Assembly (NCBI GenBank): GCA_030180135.1
Contig: CM058229.1
Span: 41,071,522-41,135,521 of the forward strand
Length of the DNA stretch: 64,000 bases
DNA from: Orychophragmus violaceus
Lineage: Eukaryota; Streptophyta; Magnoliopsida; Brassicales; Brassicaceae
Direction of reading: 5' to 3'
Shown here in pieces: positions 23,701 through 35,880 of this stretch; the stretch's first letter is position 1, and the number at the start of each line of letters is the position of its first letter. Under the pieces are notes generated by a model that did not search any database, was not told where the DNA came from, and was given only the letters and a program-made list of their open reading frames with translations. Both the position numbers and the translations under genes were made by a program.

Positions 23701-24410
23701 TATTGGGATTATGTCCTGAAATCACATTGTACTAACTCTAGAGATAGTTTTATTGTCGAGATCGGACAATTCAGGTGATACTAGGTAGTCATAATGTTTT
23801 GCTAGAAACCGCATATGACAGATGAGTTGTAACTCATTGCTAGTATTATGTGAACCTACAGGGTCACACACCTAAGCAAGTTGGATACACTTCACATGGG
23901 ATTGATCATTGGCATATGGTCTGATCGATGTGTATTAGATACACATTGAATGTGAGTTTCAAAGAGGTGTATCGATACAAGACGTGTGTCGATCGACACC
24001 AATGGGTGTGTCGGTCGACACAAGGGCAAAACCGAAACTGATGTTTCGGTTCACCTCGAGGTCAATATATAAACGTGTTTTATAGATTCGACTAAGAGGG
24101 AGTGAGACGTGCGCCGCCCAGAGAGTTTTTCTCAGAGAGAAAAACACAGAAACCTCGAAAACTCAGTTCCCAGGAGATCCGATTCCCGGCACTAGCATCC
24201 CGGCGGATTCCAGCTTGTGTGCGTGTGGACTACGATAGAGGCGCAGCGATTGAGGCGCTCTAGATCTCGTTTACCTACTTATCTTCCGCTGCCAATCTCC
24301 AGGTAATCACGAGGTCAGATCTATGATTCAATTAACTAGACCCTAGATCCTAGGCTTCGGGAACCTGACAGCGATTCTGAATCTGGTAGAATTGGCTCCG
24401 AGTTCCTTCA
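23701..24410 (+). repeat. 5' LTR of nested Copia
   Basis: 710 bp, starting TATTGGGATTATGTCC and ending GTTCCTTCA. The usual first bases TG are TA in both LTRs. It contains alternating TGTCGATCGACA and TGTCGGTCGACA words at about 23970-24022. Part of this array is deleted relative to the 3' LTR. Confidence 0.93.
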
Positions 24411-24411
24411 G

Positions 24412-24423
24412 TGGTATCAGAGC
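24412..24423 (+). other. Primer-binding site of nested Copia
   Basis: TGGTATCAGAGC, complementary to the 3' end of initiator methionine tRNA, one base after the LTR. Confidence 0.93.
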
Positions 24424-25917
24424 CTTAGGGTTTTCCATTGAATCAACCTGTTTAATTGAATTTGATGATTTAGATTCGCAAACTAGGTTGTTTGGTTAGA
24501 CTAGGTGAGATCGATTTCGATCAAGATCGATTCTGTGTTTTCGACACAGAGATGTGAATTCGACAGAATCGGCGGCTAGGGTTTTTCGCGAAGAAAAATC
24601 AGAAAAGCTGTTGTGTCGATCGACACAGGTTAAGTGTCGGTCGACACAGAAAAGATTCGGTCAAGTGTCGATCGACACAGGCTAGTGTCGGTCGACACAG
24701 ACCTAGCGAATAGTTAATCGGTTCAATTGGATTGGACCGGTTATCATGCTTGGTTAAGTCCGAATAGATCGGTTTAAATTGGATGAATTGGTTCAATTGG
24801 ATTGAACTAATTATCTCAATCAGAATAAACCGATTTGGTTAAAATCAGTTTGATTGGATAAGTCGGTTCAATTGAATTGGACCGGTTATCGCAATTAGTT
24901 GAAACTGGTTAAAACGGTTTAAACTGGATGAATTGGTTCAATTGGATTGAACTAATTATCCCAATTTATATAAACCGATCGGTTAAGATCAGTTTGATCT
25001 GATAAGTCGGTTCAATTGGATTGGACCGGTTATCAAAACTGTCTTCGGTTTAGGTCCATGTCGACCGTCACACATGGGTTGTGTCGATCGACATGACCGG
25101 TTCAATATACCGGGTTAATTGGATTAATCGGTTATTGAAGACCGGTTAAGTTTGGTGTTGTCGATCGACAGACATAGTCTGCGTCGATCGACACAGAGTT
25201 CGAAATTCTGGTTATTGAACTTTGAATTTGCAGAAACCAAACTAGACTTAAACCTTGATCAAAAGTTTAGCTTCAATATGGTCAACTGTCAAGACTCATT
25301 TCGCTGTGTGATGGTCTAGCCAAGAGCTTGGTGTCCACAATTAGGTGTGTAAGGCAGGTAATTATGTTGATGGACTTGCGGTGCTTGACATCAACAATTA
25401 CATGACCTAATAGATTGATTTGCTAAACCTTTCAGAGTTTAGTTTCCTCAACTAAACATCAAGTGACCTTGATGTCTTGTCCAATCTCGTCTACTGTCAA
25501 GACTTGGTTCATTGTCGGATAGTCTTGGAGTCCTTGGTATCCACAGTAACATAAGCAAGGCAGGTGTTCATTGATAGACTCGCAGTGCGACTGTCAATGA
25601 TCACAAGACAGAAGAGATTGTTTTACTTGACTGGGCTATCAGAAGTTCTGGGCCCAGAGACGTCAGAGTAGATGAGACATGGATTGTCTTATCTGCGACC
25701 AAGAGTTGTACTGGGTACAATTAGCAATGATTTGCTTACGTAGATAACTAAATTTTGGGTGATGACGAGTCGTCCACTCAGATGTTGGTAAAGTATGGGT
25801 CTTGGATCATTATATTCATTGAGGAAACATTGTTTGAATATAATGCGAGTTTTCTTATTAGATAAGATTTCTCATGGAATGCATAACTAAATCTTTGTTT
25901 TTCTTGGATTTCAGCTT
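24424..25917 (+). repeat. Copia leader with minisatellite-like repeats
   Basis: 1.5-kb non-coding leader. 24612-24700 has four alternating TGTCGATCGACA/TGTCGGTCGACA words. 24711-25046 holds about two and a third units of a 145-154 bp repeat with the phrase GGTTCAATTGGATTGGACCGG. 25060-25200 has more CGATCGAC words. 25270-25640 is a diverged tandem duplication with CTACTGTCAAGACT and AAGGCAGGT phrases. Confidence 0.75.
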
Positions 25918-26829
25918 ATGTCTGAGACTACTTTCTCATTGCGATCCGTCCTTGAGAAGGACAAGTTAAATGGATCGAATTTCATGGATTGGTATTGGAA
26001 TTTGAGATTAATCCTCAAGCAGGAAAGCAAGGACTATGTCCTTGAGAAAGCTCTTCCAGAAAGGCTTGGGGCCAATCGCTCGAATGCAGTATATAATGCT
26101 TGGAATAAGCATTATACTAATGTGGTAGATGTGCGTGGTCTGATGTTGGCTACCATGAACTCGAACTTGAAAAGTCAATACAAGAGCATGGAGTCGCCAA
26201 TAGAGATGATCACCAGCCTGAAACTGAAGTTTCAGGATCTGGCACAAGTTGAGAGATTCCAGATGGTGAAGTCTCTCACTGGGTGCAGACTACCAGAGGA
26301 TGTTCCAGTGAGTCCTCATGTCATTAAACTGATGGGTTACATTGATAACCTGGGGAAACTGGAATGTCCTGTCAGCTTAGAGTTGGCCACTGACATCATT
26401 CTGCAGTCACTGCCGTCTAGTCATGATAAGTTTATCAAAAGCTATATCAAGAATAACTTGACGAAGACGTTGACTGAGCTGCATGGCATGCTCAAAACAG
26501 CAGAGCATGACATCATAAAGGGTAAAAGATCTGAGAAATCTTTTGTTGGCAAGGGTAGAGGCAGGGCCGTCCAGATTTGGAATCAGGATAAGCCTGAGTC
26601 ATCTTATAAGCCCAAGTCAGGCCCATCTGGTGTTAGAAAGTGCTTCTACTGCGATGAGTCAGGGCATTGGAAGAGAGATTGCATTAAGTTCTTGGAAGAT
26701 TCACAAGAGATGAAGGAGATGTATGGTACTTCTTCTTCAGGTATTGTGTTATTACTTCAAGTTCTACGTTTGTATTGGATACTAGTTGTGGTACTGATAT
26801 TTTGGAAATATGCAGGGCCTAAGCAATAG
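25918..26829 (+). pseudogene. Copia gag with CCHC knuckle
   Basis: 303 codons from ATG 25918. Similar along its length to the gag at 16818-17801 (EKDKLNGSNFMDWYWNLRLILKQ; NAWNKHYTNVVDVRGLMLATM; YIDNLGKLECPVSLELATDIILQSLPSS). Knuckle CFYCDESGHWKRDC. After SSSGIV the frame slips: the protease segment STFVLDTSCGTDI lies in another frame and has Ser in place of the catalytic-triad Gly (DTS instead of DTG). The 5' end is well preserved. The product would be the capsid protein. Confidence 0.87.
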
Positions 26830-29800
26830 TAGAACGTTGAAGAAAGGACAAGTGGAGCTGCGTGTCTGGTATGAAGCAATGGTTGCTGCATGAGCCATAG
26901 AGATTCTCCATTTGTAGGAGCCTTTCATACTTGGTTTTAGAAATTAAGTAACTGCTACTATGTATCTACCTTGTGCAGAGATGTCTTTCATTTTCTTGTA
27001 AGAATTTGAATGTTTTTCATTTTGATAAAAGACAAGTATTGTTCTTTAGATCTTAATGAAATATCATATGGTAGCACCCCGTTTGGAATGGGTTTTATAT
27101 CTTAAACCAGCGTGAGTTTGAATATAACACAAATACTAAAGGTTTAAGTCTGATGACTCAAACTCGACTTTTCCTTGGCATAGTCGTTTAACCACATAAA
27201 GTGAATCGGATTCAAAAGTTCCATAGTTTTGGACTCATTTGACTATTAATCATTTGAGATATGAATTCTTCTTGCTGGGCCAAATGACTAAGGCCCTTTT
27301 AGCAGAGCTAAAAGAAAAATGGGCCAGAGGCTTATTGGGCCTTACACATACTGATGTATGCGGCCCGATGAGCATTAGTGCCAGAGAAAATCTTCTGTAC
27401 TTCATCACCTTTATTGATGACTTCAGTAAGTGTAGATGTGAATGAAGTATAGAACCGATTTGACAGAAGTATTGAGATCCTCGATTAGATCGCGGAAGAA
27501 AATACTTGGGTCAAGAATTGGGTGATCATCTAGGTGAGTGTGAAGTCATATCACAGCTCTTTTCTCCTTGAAAAACCTAAATGGTGTTTCTAAGAGAACG
27601 AATCGGATCTTATTAGATATGCTCCGATTAATGATGAGTCACATGAATCTTCCATAATCCTTTAAGAATTACGCTCTAAAATGTCTGTGTTTGCGCAGAA
27701 AAGGGTTTCAATCAGAATCAATTGAAAGACACCACATTGGATGTGAACTGGAAGTTTTTCAAGTAAGTTGTTTCTGATAATTTGGGGATGATCGCTGATA
27801 AGCTTGAACCCAAACCTGATAAGTTCTACCTCGCTGGTTGTCCTAAGGAAACCGAGGCTTACTACTTACATAACCAATCCGAGAACAAAGTTTTGTTGTC
27901 CGGAACTGTGTCTTTTGAGAAAGATCATACTTTCAAAAGGAACAGTGGGAGTAAAAGTACAGATCGAAGAAATTCGATGAACACAGGAGGCTGCTCAACC
28001 TGTTGAGGGGAGCAGCGGTGAGATCTGCAAAGTGCTGTAGGATCTACACCTGTGGAGCCTGAAATTCGCAGATCCGAAAGGATCCGTCACTAACTCGAGA
28101 GTGATTTCTCGTAGCCGATTGTCGTGATCTGTTGATCATTGAAAAGTGACGAGCATGCGAAATTCAAAGAAGCGATGGTGAGCCCAACTCCGAAAAATTG
28201 GATGGGTATGCATGTTAGCTTCACCGATCCATTTCTGGATTGAAGCAAACATCTTGGAGTTGGAATCAACATTCTGATAATGTAGTCAAGAGTTTTGACT
28301 TGATCAGAATAGAAATGAAACCATGCGTTTACAAGAAGACTAGTGGGAGCGTAATTGTAATTCTCACACCGTATGTACGTAATGTAATTAATCTCATAAA
28401 CGACGTTCCGACGCTAAAGTCTTGTCAAGATTTGGGTCGGAAGTCAAATTTAACGATGGACATGGGAGAAGGCCGTGAAAGTTCTTGGAATAAGGATCCA
28501 TTGGAATGGATCAGAAAGGCTAATTGGATCATGTCAAAATCCTTATGTTGATAAGGTATTGGACAGTTCATATGTGCTTAATTCCAAGAATGGCTTCATA
28601 CCAAAGGTCTTATGGCAACAATATTAGCAAGATGAAGTGTTTTTGAACACTGGCTGAACTAGTATTAATGAGTATGATTGCTAATGCTGCTGCAATAGAA
28701 TCCATCATGAATGCCATATTTTGCGCTCGTCTAGATGCAACTTACGCATAGAGCATGACGAGAAAATACCAATATATTCCGGTAATAGTCACTGAACAGT
28801 TACCAGAAATATCCCAAGTGTTTGAGGAACTCTAAGGATAGTTTCGTGGTGAACTGAGGAAGTGACGAACCAATTGGAAGTAGTTAGACGGACAAAGACG
28901 ATTCCCGGTTCCCACCTGGTTATGTCTCTTTGTCTGAATAGCGGTGCTATCTGTTGGAAAATCTCCAAGCAGTGGACCGTAGAATGGTGCTTTTATCTGA
29001 ATGGCGGTGTGGTTTGTTGAAATTGTTTCAAGCAAAACACCGCAGAGTCTCCCACAACCTAAGCACGAGATTTATTCTCTTGCTGTAGGTATTAGATATG
29101 TGAAGAGATGATCTTGATTCTAGTGGGAGTTATTTTAGTTATGTTATGATCTTTACATAGACATGCTATGGCAAAGTTTGTGTAAGTTAAAACTGACATC
29201 GGTATTATTTAATTATTGGATAATTAAGTAATGGTCCCAAAGTATTTTATGGTCATCATATAGGTCATCAAGTTGAGGACTTGATCATGAAACCCTATAA
29301 GTAAAAAAAAAAAAGACATAAATTACGATTGTCCCTAGTCGAGGTTGTTGAAGTGGGACACCAATAACCGCGCGAGACTAGCATGTGAGGTGAATGTTGG
29401 ACTAAGTTTCATGGAGTCAATGATATGATTATCACAGTCAATCACATAGATATATGTTGGTGAACATATGATCGGACATGACCCGCTAATGAGAACTCCA
29501 CAGGATAGTTATATCAGTGTCATGGGAGGTTCTCATTACGACTATAGAGTATAGTCCTTAGACCTGAGTTCATCATGCTTTCTAGCATATGAATTGGTGC
29601 ATTTTGACCTTGTCAAACGTCGTTCCGTAACTGGCGGCTATAACGGCATTGCTTATACGTATCATGAAGTATGTGTAGAAACAGAGATGGAACAAGATGG
29701 GATTTTTCCCTCCTGTAACAGGAGATAAATATCTCAGGGCCCATCGAAGATTTGATACTGAGAAAATGCATGGCCGTGCTCAAACGAGGTGATTGTCAGT

Positions 29801-29934
29801 CGTTTGTTTTATCAGTATAGATCAGGAGTTCGATGAACATGATGTTGGCTATAATAAGGATGACACAGTCTCTTGCCTTATGCCATATCGAGATATAAAG
29901 ACGAAGGGATTATAGGAATAGGAGATTCCAGTAC
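26830..29934 (+). pseudogene. Copia pol remnants
   Basis: Pieces in order: integrase start LLGLTHTDVCGPMSISARENLLYFITFIDDFSK (to 27445); a large internal gap; integrase C-terminal segment DKLEPKPDKFYLAGCPKETEAYY (27782-28006); RT end with CVYKKTSGSVIVILTPYVRN (28240-28551), where the YVDD catalytic box reads YVRN (28372-28383). Then RNase H fragments with stops. Enzymatically dead. Confidence 0.82.
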
Positions 29935-29945
29935 AAGTGGGAGAT

Positions 29946-30681
29946 TATTGGGATTATGTCCTGAAATCACATTGTACTAACTCTAGAGATAGTTGTATTG
30001 TCGAGATCTGACAATTCATGTGATACTAGGTAGTCATAATGTTTTGCTAGAAACCGCTTATGACAGATGAGTTGTAACTCATTGCTAGTATTATGTGAAC
30101 CTACAGGGTCACACACCTAAGCAAGTTGGATACACTTCACATGGGATTGATCATTGGCATATGGTATGATCGATGTGTATTAGATACACATTGAATGTGA
30201 GTTTCAAAGAGGTGTATCGATCGACACCATTGGGTGCATCGGTCGATACAAGACGTGTGTCGATCGACACCAATGGGTGTGTCGGTCGACACAAGAGCGA
30301 AACCGAAACTGATGTTTCGGTTCACCTCGAGGTCAATATATAAACGTGTTTTATAGATTCGACTAAGAGGGAGTGAGACGTGCGCCGCCCAGAGAGTTTT
30401 TCTCAGAGAGAAAAACACAGAAACCTCGAAAACTCAGTTCCCAGGAGATCCGATTCCCGGCACTAGCATCCCGGCGGATTCCAGCTTGTGTGCGTGTGGA
30501 CTACGATAGAGGCGCAGCGATTGAGGCGCTCTAGATCTCGTTTACCTGCTTATCTTCAGCTGCCAATCTCCAGGTAATCACGAGGTCAGATCTATGATTC
30601 AATTAACTAGACCCTAGATCCTAGGCTTCGGGAACCTGACAGCGATTCTGAATCTGGTAGAATTGGCTCCGAGTTCCTTCA
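29946..30681 (+). repeat. 3' LTR of nested Copia
   Basis: 736 bp after the PPT AAGTGGGAGAT. It retains the longer motif array at about 30210-30295. Right flank GAAAT. Confidence 0.93.
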
Positions 30682-30686
30682 GAAAT

Positions 30687-31236
30687 CTATGCCCCAGCAA
30701 TCGAAAACCTCAACCTGAAGAATGAAATTCTGAGGCATCTCATGCTTCTTACTGATTTTCCCTCTCCTCTGACAGGCATCACACTGAGAGACAAAAGAAT
30801 GAGCGTCTCTAAACATCGTAGGCCACCAGAAACCTGCTTGCAGAACCTTATACACAGTCTTGAAAGTAGCAAAATGTCCAGCATAATCTGATCCATGACA
30901 GTGGAATAGGATATCTGGAACCTCTGATTCAGCTATGCATCTCCTGTAAAGACCATCCGAACAGTGCTTGTAGAGATAAGGCATCCCAATAATATCGTCT
31001 GAGCTCTCTGAAGAACTTCTTCTTTGCATACCCTTTCAAGTCATCTGAATCAGTCTCTGCAGCCAGGTAATTAGCTATATCTGCATACCAGGGTCGAGTA
31101 GTCGTCGCGACAGCATCAACTTCGAAGTCGTATTGTCCGATTCGAACCGTAAAAGGTTCTGGGATCGTATCCGCACTGCAACGATCGTCGCACATGGTAG
31201 CATCGGTCGTTGCGTCCTCGTCACATGCATCGATCG
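30687..31236 (-). pseudogene. Gypsy A integrase zinc-binding domain and linker
   Basis: HHCC domain: DILFHCHGSDYAGHFATFKTVYKVLQ and FVSQCDACQRRG (about 30770-30910), then VEVFDCWGIDF ending at the Copia insertion. Upstream the linker contains CGATCGT/CGATCGA words (31190-31262) and a frame change around 31020-31030. Confidence 0.87.
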
Positions 31237-32832
31237 TCACAGTTGTTGCATCGATCGACACAATGCGATTAATCCGACAGTTCTGCAATTCCTGTCCAAA
31301 TCCATCTGGAATATTGTCCCGATCATATTGACGTTCTCCTCAGGCAAGAAATCATTAATGGGGACGTCTTCTTCAACCAGAATCCTTGACAGATGGTCAG
31401 CTACTCCGTTCTCAACTCCCTTCTTATCCCTTATTTCAATATCAAACTTCTGAAGCAACAGAATCCATCTCAACAATCTTGGCTTAGCATCCTTCTTTTG
31501 CATCAGATACTTCAGAGCTGAATTATCAGTGTGAACAATCACTTTAGAACCAACAAGATAGGGCCGAAATTTCTCAAATGCAAAGACAACAACCAATAAC
31601 TCCTTATCCGTAGTGGCATAGTTCCTTTGCGCATCATCAAATGTCCTGCTGGCATAGTAAATAGCATGAAGCTTTCTGTCATTCTTCTACCCCAGAACAG
31701 CTCCTACAGCATAATCACTTGCATCACACATTACCTAAAAAGGTAGATCCCAATCTGGTGGCTGAACTATAGGAGTACTCACTAATGCTTGCTTGATCTG
31801 TTCAAATGCAGTCTGACAATCTGCGGTGAACTCAAACTTGGTATCCTTACACAGCAAAGCAGTTAGTGGTCTAGCAATCTTACTGAAATCCTTGATGAAC
31901 CGTCTATAGAAACCAGCATGTCCAAGAAAGCTCCTCACAGATTTCACAGAGTCAGGCGCCTGAAGGCTGGTCATTAGCTCAATCTTAGCGCGGTCTACTT
32001 CGATCCCTGCTTCTGACACTCTCTGTTCAAGAACAATGCCATCTCTGACCATGAAATGACATTTCTCCCAGTTAAGAACCAAGTGCTTCTCCTCACATCT
32101 AGTTAGCACTTTGCATAGATTATCCAAGCACTCATTATAAGATCACCCGTAGACTGAAAAATCATCCATAAACACCTCCATAAAGTCCTCAATCATATCA
32201 GTAAATATGGACATCATGCATCTCTATAAAGTAGCTGGTGCATTACAAAGTCCAAAAGGCATCTTGCGGTATGCAAATGTGCCATATGGACAAGTAAAGG
32301 TAGTCTTTCCCTGATCCTCTGGATGGATGGGAATCTGGAAGAAGCCTGAATATCCATCTAGGAAGCAATAGTAAGGGTGATTTGCTAACCTCTCCAGCAT
32401 CTGATCAATGAAAGGTAAAGGGAAATGATCCTTCCTTGTCGCAGCATTGAGCTTCCTACACATCTTGTGTCTAGTCACAGTCCTTGTAGGAATCAGCTCG
32501 TTCTTCTCATTCTTCACTACTGTAACTCCACCTTTCTTAGGCACTACATAGACTGGACTAACCCAATCGCTGTCTGAAATCGGATAGATGATCCCAGCAT
32601 CTAGGAGCTTCATGATGTCCTTCTTTACCACATTCTTAAGATTAGGATTAAGCCTCCTCTGATGCTCAACTGATGTCTTAGACTCGTCCTCAAGGTGTAT
32701 CCGATGCATGCACAACTCCAGAGAGATACCTGAAATATCATCAAGAGAATAGCCAAGAGATTTGCAATGCTTGCGCCGCTTGCTTAGCAGTAAAGTGAGC
32801 TCTGCGTTGTTCAAACTAGCATTAACAATCAC
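31237..32832 (-). pseudogene. Gypsy A reverse transcriptase and RNase H
   Basis: RT: KLLDAGIIYPISDSDWVSPVYVVPKKGG, FLDGYSGFFQIPIHPEDQ, FAYRKMPFGLCNAPATL with a stop near 32224, the catalytic box FMDDFSVYG at about 32145-32175 with a stop just after, then the thumb and FLGHAGFYRRFIKDFSKIARPL. RNase H: VMCDASDYAVGAVLG, TDKELLVVVFAFEKFRPYL, HTDNSALKYL, and DHLSR at the end. At least three stops. IDYMKLN of the functional family (kept in Gypsy B) is altered here to CRKLN. Confidence 0.9.
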
Positions 32833-32888
32833 TGGATATGTCGAATTAGGTCCAAGAAATGTGTACCTTAGCCCGGATGGAAGTGGTT

Positions 32889-34133
32889 TTAGCTCAATTT
32901 TCGGGGCTTTTTCTTCTGCCTAGTCTCTGTCGCCTTCAACGATCGATGTGTTAGCTGTGTCGATCGATGCAACGTCGCGTCAGACACATCCAATTGCATC
33001 ACTTGCTCAGCAGAGTCCATTAGCCTCGCATAGCAGATTGCAGGCTCGTCTTGCAGGTATTCCAGCTCCATTATAGAGCTCAGTAAAGCTCTCTCCAGTG
33101 GGTCCTCAGCATGTGTCTTATGAAAGTAATCTGCAGCCAAATCACTGAGTGTGTCCACATAAAAAGTCTGTCCGTCGATGGTTGGTCTCTTCACCAGTTT
33201 GTCCATATCAAAGCTCATCTTCAGATCACCCACATTCAGAATTATCTTACCTCTGTGGCAGTCAATCATCGCACCAGCAGTAGCCAAGAAAGGCCTACCT
33301 AAAATCAGTGGATCCTTTGGTTCCTCTCCATACTGCAGAACCACAAAATCAGTAGGAATCACACATTGACCGATCATTATAGGTACATCTTCCAATATTC
33401 CTTCAGGGATTCTGATTGTTCTGTCTGCTAAAACTAGTGAGATCCTAGTGGGCAGGAAGTCAGTCATCCCAAGTCTCTTGGCAACAGAGAAGGGCATAAG
33501 GTTCACACTATAACTAAGATCACATAGAGATCTCTCAAATCTTTCCTTGTAGATACCACAATCCAACACAAAGCTTCCTGGATCTTTCAACTTCTCAGAA
33601 ATTCTGCCCTGAATCACTGCACTACATACTTCTGTGATCATCATTACACTCTCCTCGTCAGACCATTTACCAGCAAGTAAGTCCTTGAGACATCTCTTCA
33701 TCACAGGAGTAGTCTGCATAGAGTCAATCAAAGGCACTTCAATCTTCACCTTTTTAATGATCTCTTGGCACTTAGCATACTGCCTGTCGTTCTTAGCCTT
33801 CCTGGGATTCTTAGGAAAAGGGATTTTAGGCTTGTAAACCCTTTCGTTCGGCTTCTTCAGCTTTTCTGCATTTGAACTCTCGTCAGTTGCCTTGCGTCGA
33901 TCGTTTCTAGTGGTGCATCGATCGTTGCTAGGCAATTTCGTTACAACCTCCGTGTCGAGCTTAGGTTCAGAATCCCCATTTTCGCCATGCGTCGATCGTT
34001 GCACGGGTGTGTCGATCGATGCATTGTGAATCCCACGGATCTCATCTTCCATCTCTTCAATTTCTACGATTTCCTCTAGGCTCAACTGCTTTTTCTGGGC
34101 AGGAAACAGCTCCTTACCACTTCTTAATGTCAC
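32889..34133 (-). pseudogene. Gypsy A protease region
   Basis: 414 open codons starting within LRSGKEL. The retropepsin domain runs from FVLDCGIYKERFERSLCDLSYSVNLMPFSVAKRLG to PLILGRPFLATAGAMIDC. The catalytic Asp-Leu-Gly of this family (LCDLGSSVNLMP in Gypsy B) is Asp-Leu-Ser-Tyr here, so activity is doubtful. Two pairs of CGATCG motifs are read through in the N-terminal linker (SIDTPVQRST; NDRCTTRNDRRK), and one more pair near the C-terminus. Confidence 0.88.
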
Positions 34134-34202
34134 TGCATTGCACTGATACTTAGGATTAGCATCAGTCCGTCCCGGAAGAGATCCATCTGGCCTCTAAACA
34201 TA

Positions 34203-35672
34203 TCAAGCAGTCCTTGCAACCATAGCAATAAGCTCCTTCACATGTGTAATCAAGGATTCAAACTTCCCATTCAGATCTTCATACACAACATCCAGCTTCT
34301 TGTTGAAAACCACATCAGTCTTAGTCTGTCCTTTCAGCAACTGTTCCATCATTGCTTCCATCTTGCTCTCATGAGCATTAGCTGCAGGAGGCTTCTGATA
34401 AGAAGATGATCCATAGGTTCCCTGATAAGAATTACCTTGCTGAAAAGGCTTCTGATAACCAGCATTCTGTCCAAATCCAGAAGAGTTTTGATTGCTTGTG
34501 AAAGCACTCTTCTGTCCACCATTGAAGAACCTATTACCTTGCTGATTACCAAACATGTTTCCTTGGAATCCAGAGCCACTGATGTAGTTCACATCCTCTT
34601 CCTGGTGATCTTCTTCAGCTCCAAACACCTCAACATCCTGAGCAAAGTGGACAGCTTTCTTTCCAGTCAACAAGCTATGAACAGTGTCCAACTTGCTCCT
34701 GATATCAGCAATCTCCAGATTATCTATCTTTCCACCAGACTCTTTCCTTCTCCTATCAGCAGTCTTGGTGCTATTACTACTCACCAAGTTATCAATCAGT
34801 GTCTTAGCTTGCTCAGGAGTCCTTGTGTTGAAATTTCCATTGCTGGAATTATCCAACGCAGTCTGGTAGTGGAGATCAATACCTCTGAAGAATATGCCCA
34901 GCAATGTCACTTCAGTGAATCCATGATGAGGACAGTCATGTTGGTACTTCTTAAACCTCATCCAGGCAGTCTTAAGAGGCTCTGTAGGACCTTGGGTGAA
35001 GGTGAGAATATCCTGTCACGATTGATCAGAGCGAGCATCATCATAAAAGTGCCTCAAGAACTCTCTCTTCACAGCATCCCAAGTAGTAAACTTACCAGGT
35101 GCAAGTTGCTTCAGCCAAGCTAAAGCCTCTCTAGCGAGAGAATAGGGGAAAAACTTAAGGTAGAGAAAATCATAGTTCACCCCATTGTACTTCATCCCAG
35201 TGACGAAGTCTTCAAAGCCATCAATGTGAACCATCGGCTTCTCGTGTGGGAGACCATGGAAAGGATTATGTCTCAGCAGAGTGTAGTACACAGTCTTGAT
35301 CTCTAAGTCATTCCTCTCAAATCCATGAGGAAAAATTGCTGACCGGTTAGCATAGAACTCATCCGGTCGGTTATAGTCAGCAAGAGTCCTCTCATTAGCA
35401 GCAACCATCTGCCTCTGACCTTCAGGTTGAGGTTGAGGTTCAGGTTCATGGATCACTCGTCCCTCAACATCAATCCTTTGCCCAGCAGCATTGTACGGAT
35501 TGTTTTGTCGGTCCCTTAGAACACCTTCAGCATCATGTATCAGAATCAAGCGATTGTTGTTCATCCTTGCTCGCTGATCCTTTCTGTTTGTTCTCTCTAG
35601 TCTAGCAAGCTCTTCAAGTCTGAGATTCACGAGATTTGAGTTCGGATTACTTCTGGTCTCACGCGTCTGCAT
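34203..35672 (-). pseudogene. Gypsy A gag
   Basis: Starts MQTRETRSNPNSNLVNLRLEE. Retrotrans_gag core: DGFEDFVTGMKYNGVNYDFLYLKFFPYSLAREALAWLKQL, WDAVKREFLRHFYDDARSDQS, then TGA at 35016-35018 where Gypsy B reads LRQDLL. The frame resumes at once with DILTFTQGPTEPLKTAWMRFKKYQHDCPHHGF and a Gly/Gln/Asn-rich C-terminal part, ending with two stops around 34193-34205 before RPDGSLPGRTDANPKYQCNAVTLRSGK. Capsid protein; the stop at the centre inactivates it. Confidence 0.88.
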
Positions 35673-35856
35673 AAACCGTCGGTAATCGCAGTGTAACGAT
35701 CGATGCTGAGATGCAACGATCGACTCAACTCAAATTCGCCCTGCAACGATCGATGCTAAGCGAAAGTCAGACATGCGACAGAGAAAAACAGAGAAATATT
35801 AGTAACAAAAAAACGAAAAACCTAGTCTATTCAAATCTATCGAAGACTCAAAACAG

Positions 35857-35874
35857 TCCCCGGCAACGGCGCCA
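35857..35874 (-). other. Primer-binding site of Gypsy A
   Basis: TGGCGCCGTTGCCGGGGA on the element strand, six bases from the 5' LTR. It fits the tRNA-Asp type site used by Athila-lineage elements. Confidence 0.85.
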
Positions 35875-35880
35875 AAAACT

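Larger units (their letters stand above)
23701..30681 (+). mobile_element. Ty1/Copia element nested in the Gypsy integrase
   Basis: About 7.0 kb with 5' LTR 23701-24410, PBS 24412, leader, gag 25918, decayed pol, PPT 29935-29945 and 3' LTR 29946-30681, flanked by GAAAT. The two LTRs are nearly identical apart from a 26-bp length difference inside the CGATCGAC motif array. The insertion therefore appears fairly recent, yet pol is already degraded, so it was probably mobilised in trans or copied from a defective parent. Confidence 0.93.

Noticed and set aside
24612..24700. CRISPR-like array of short repeats
   Set aside because: Plant nuclear retrotransposon leader. Repeats are short palindromes with tiny variable gaps, and there are no cas genes.
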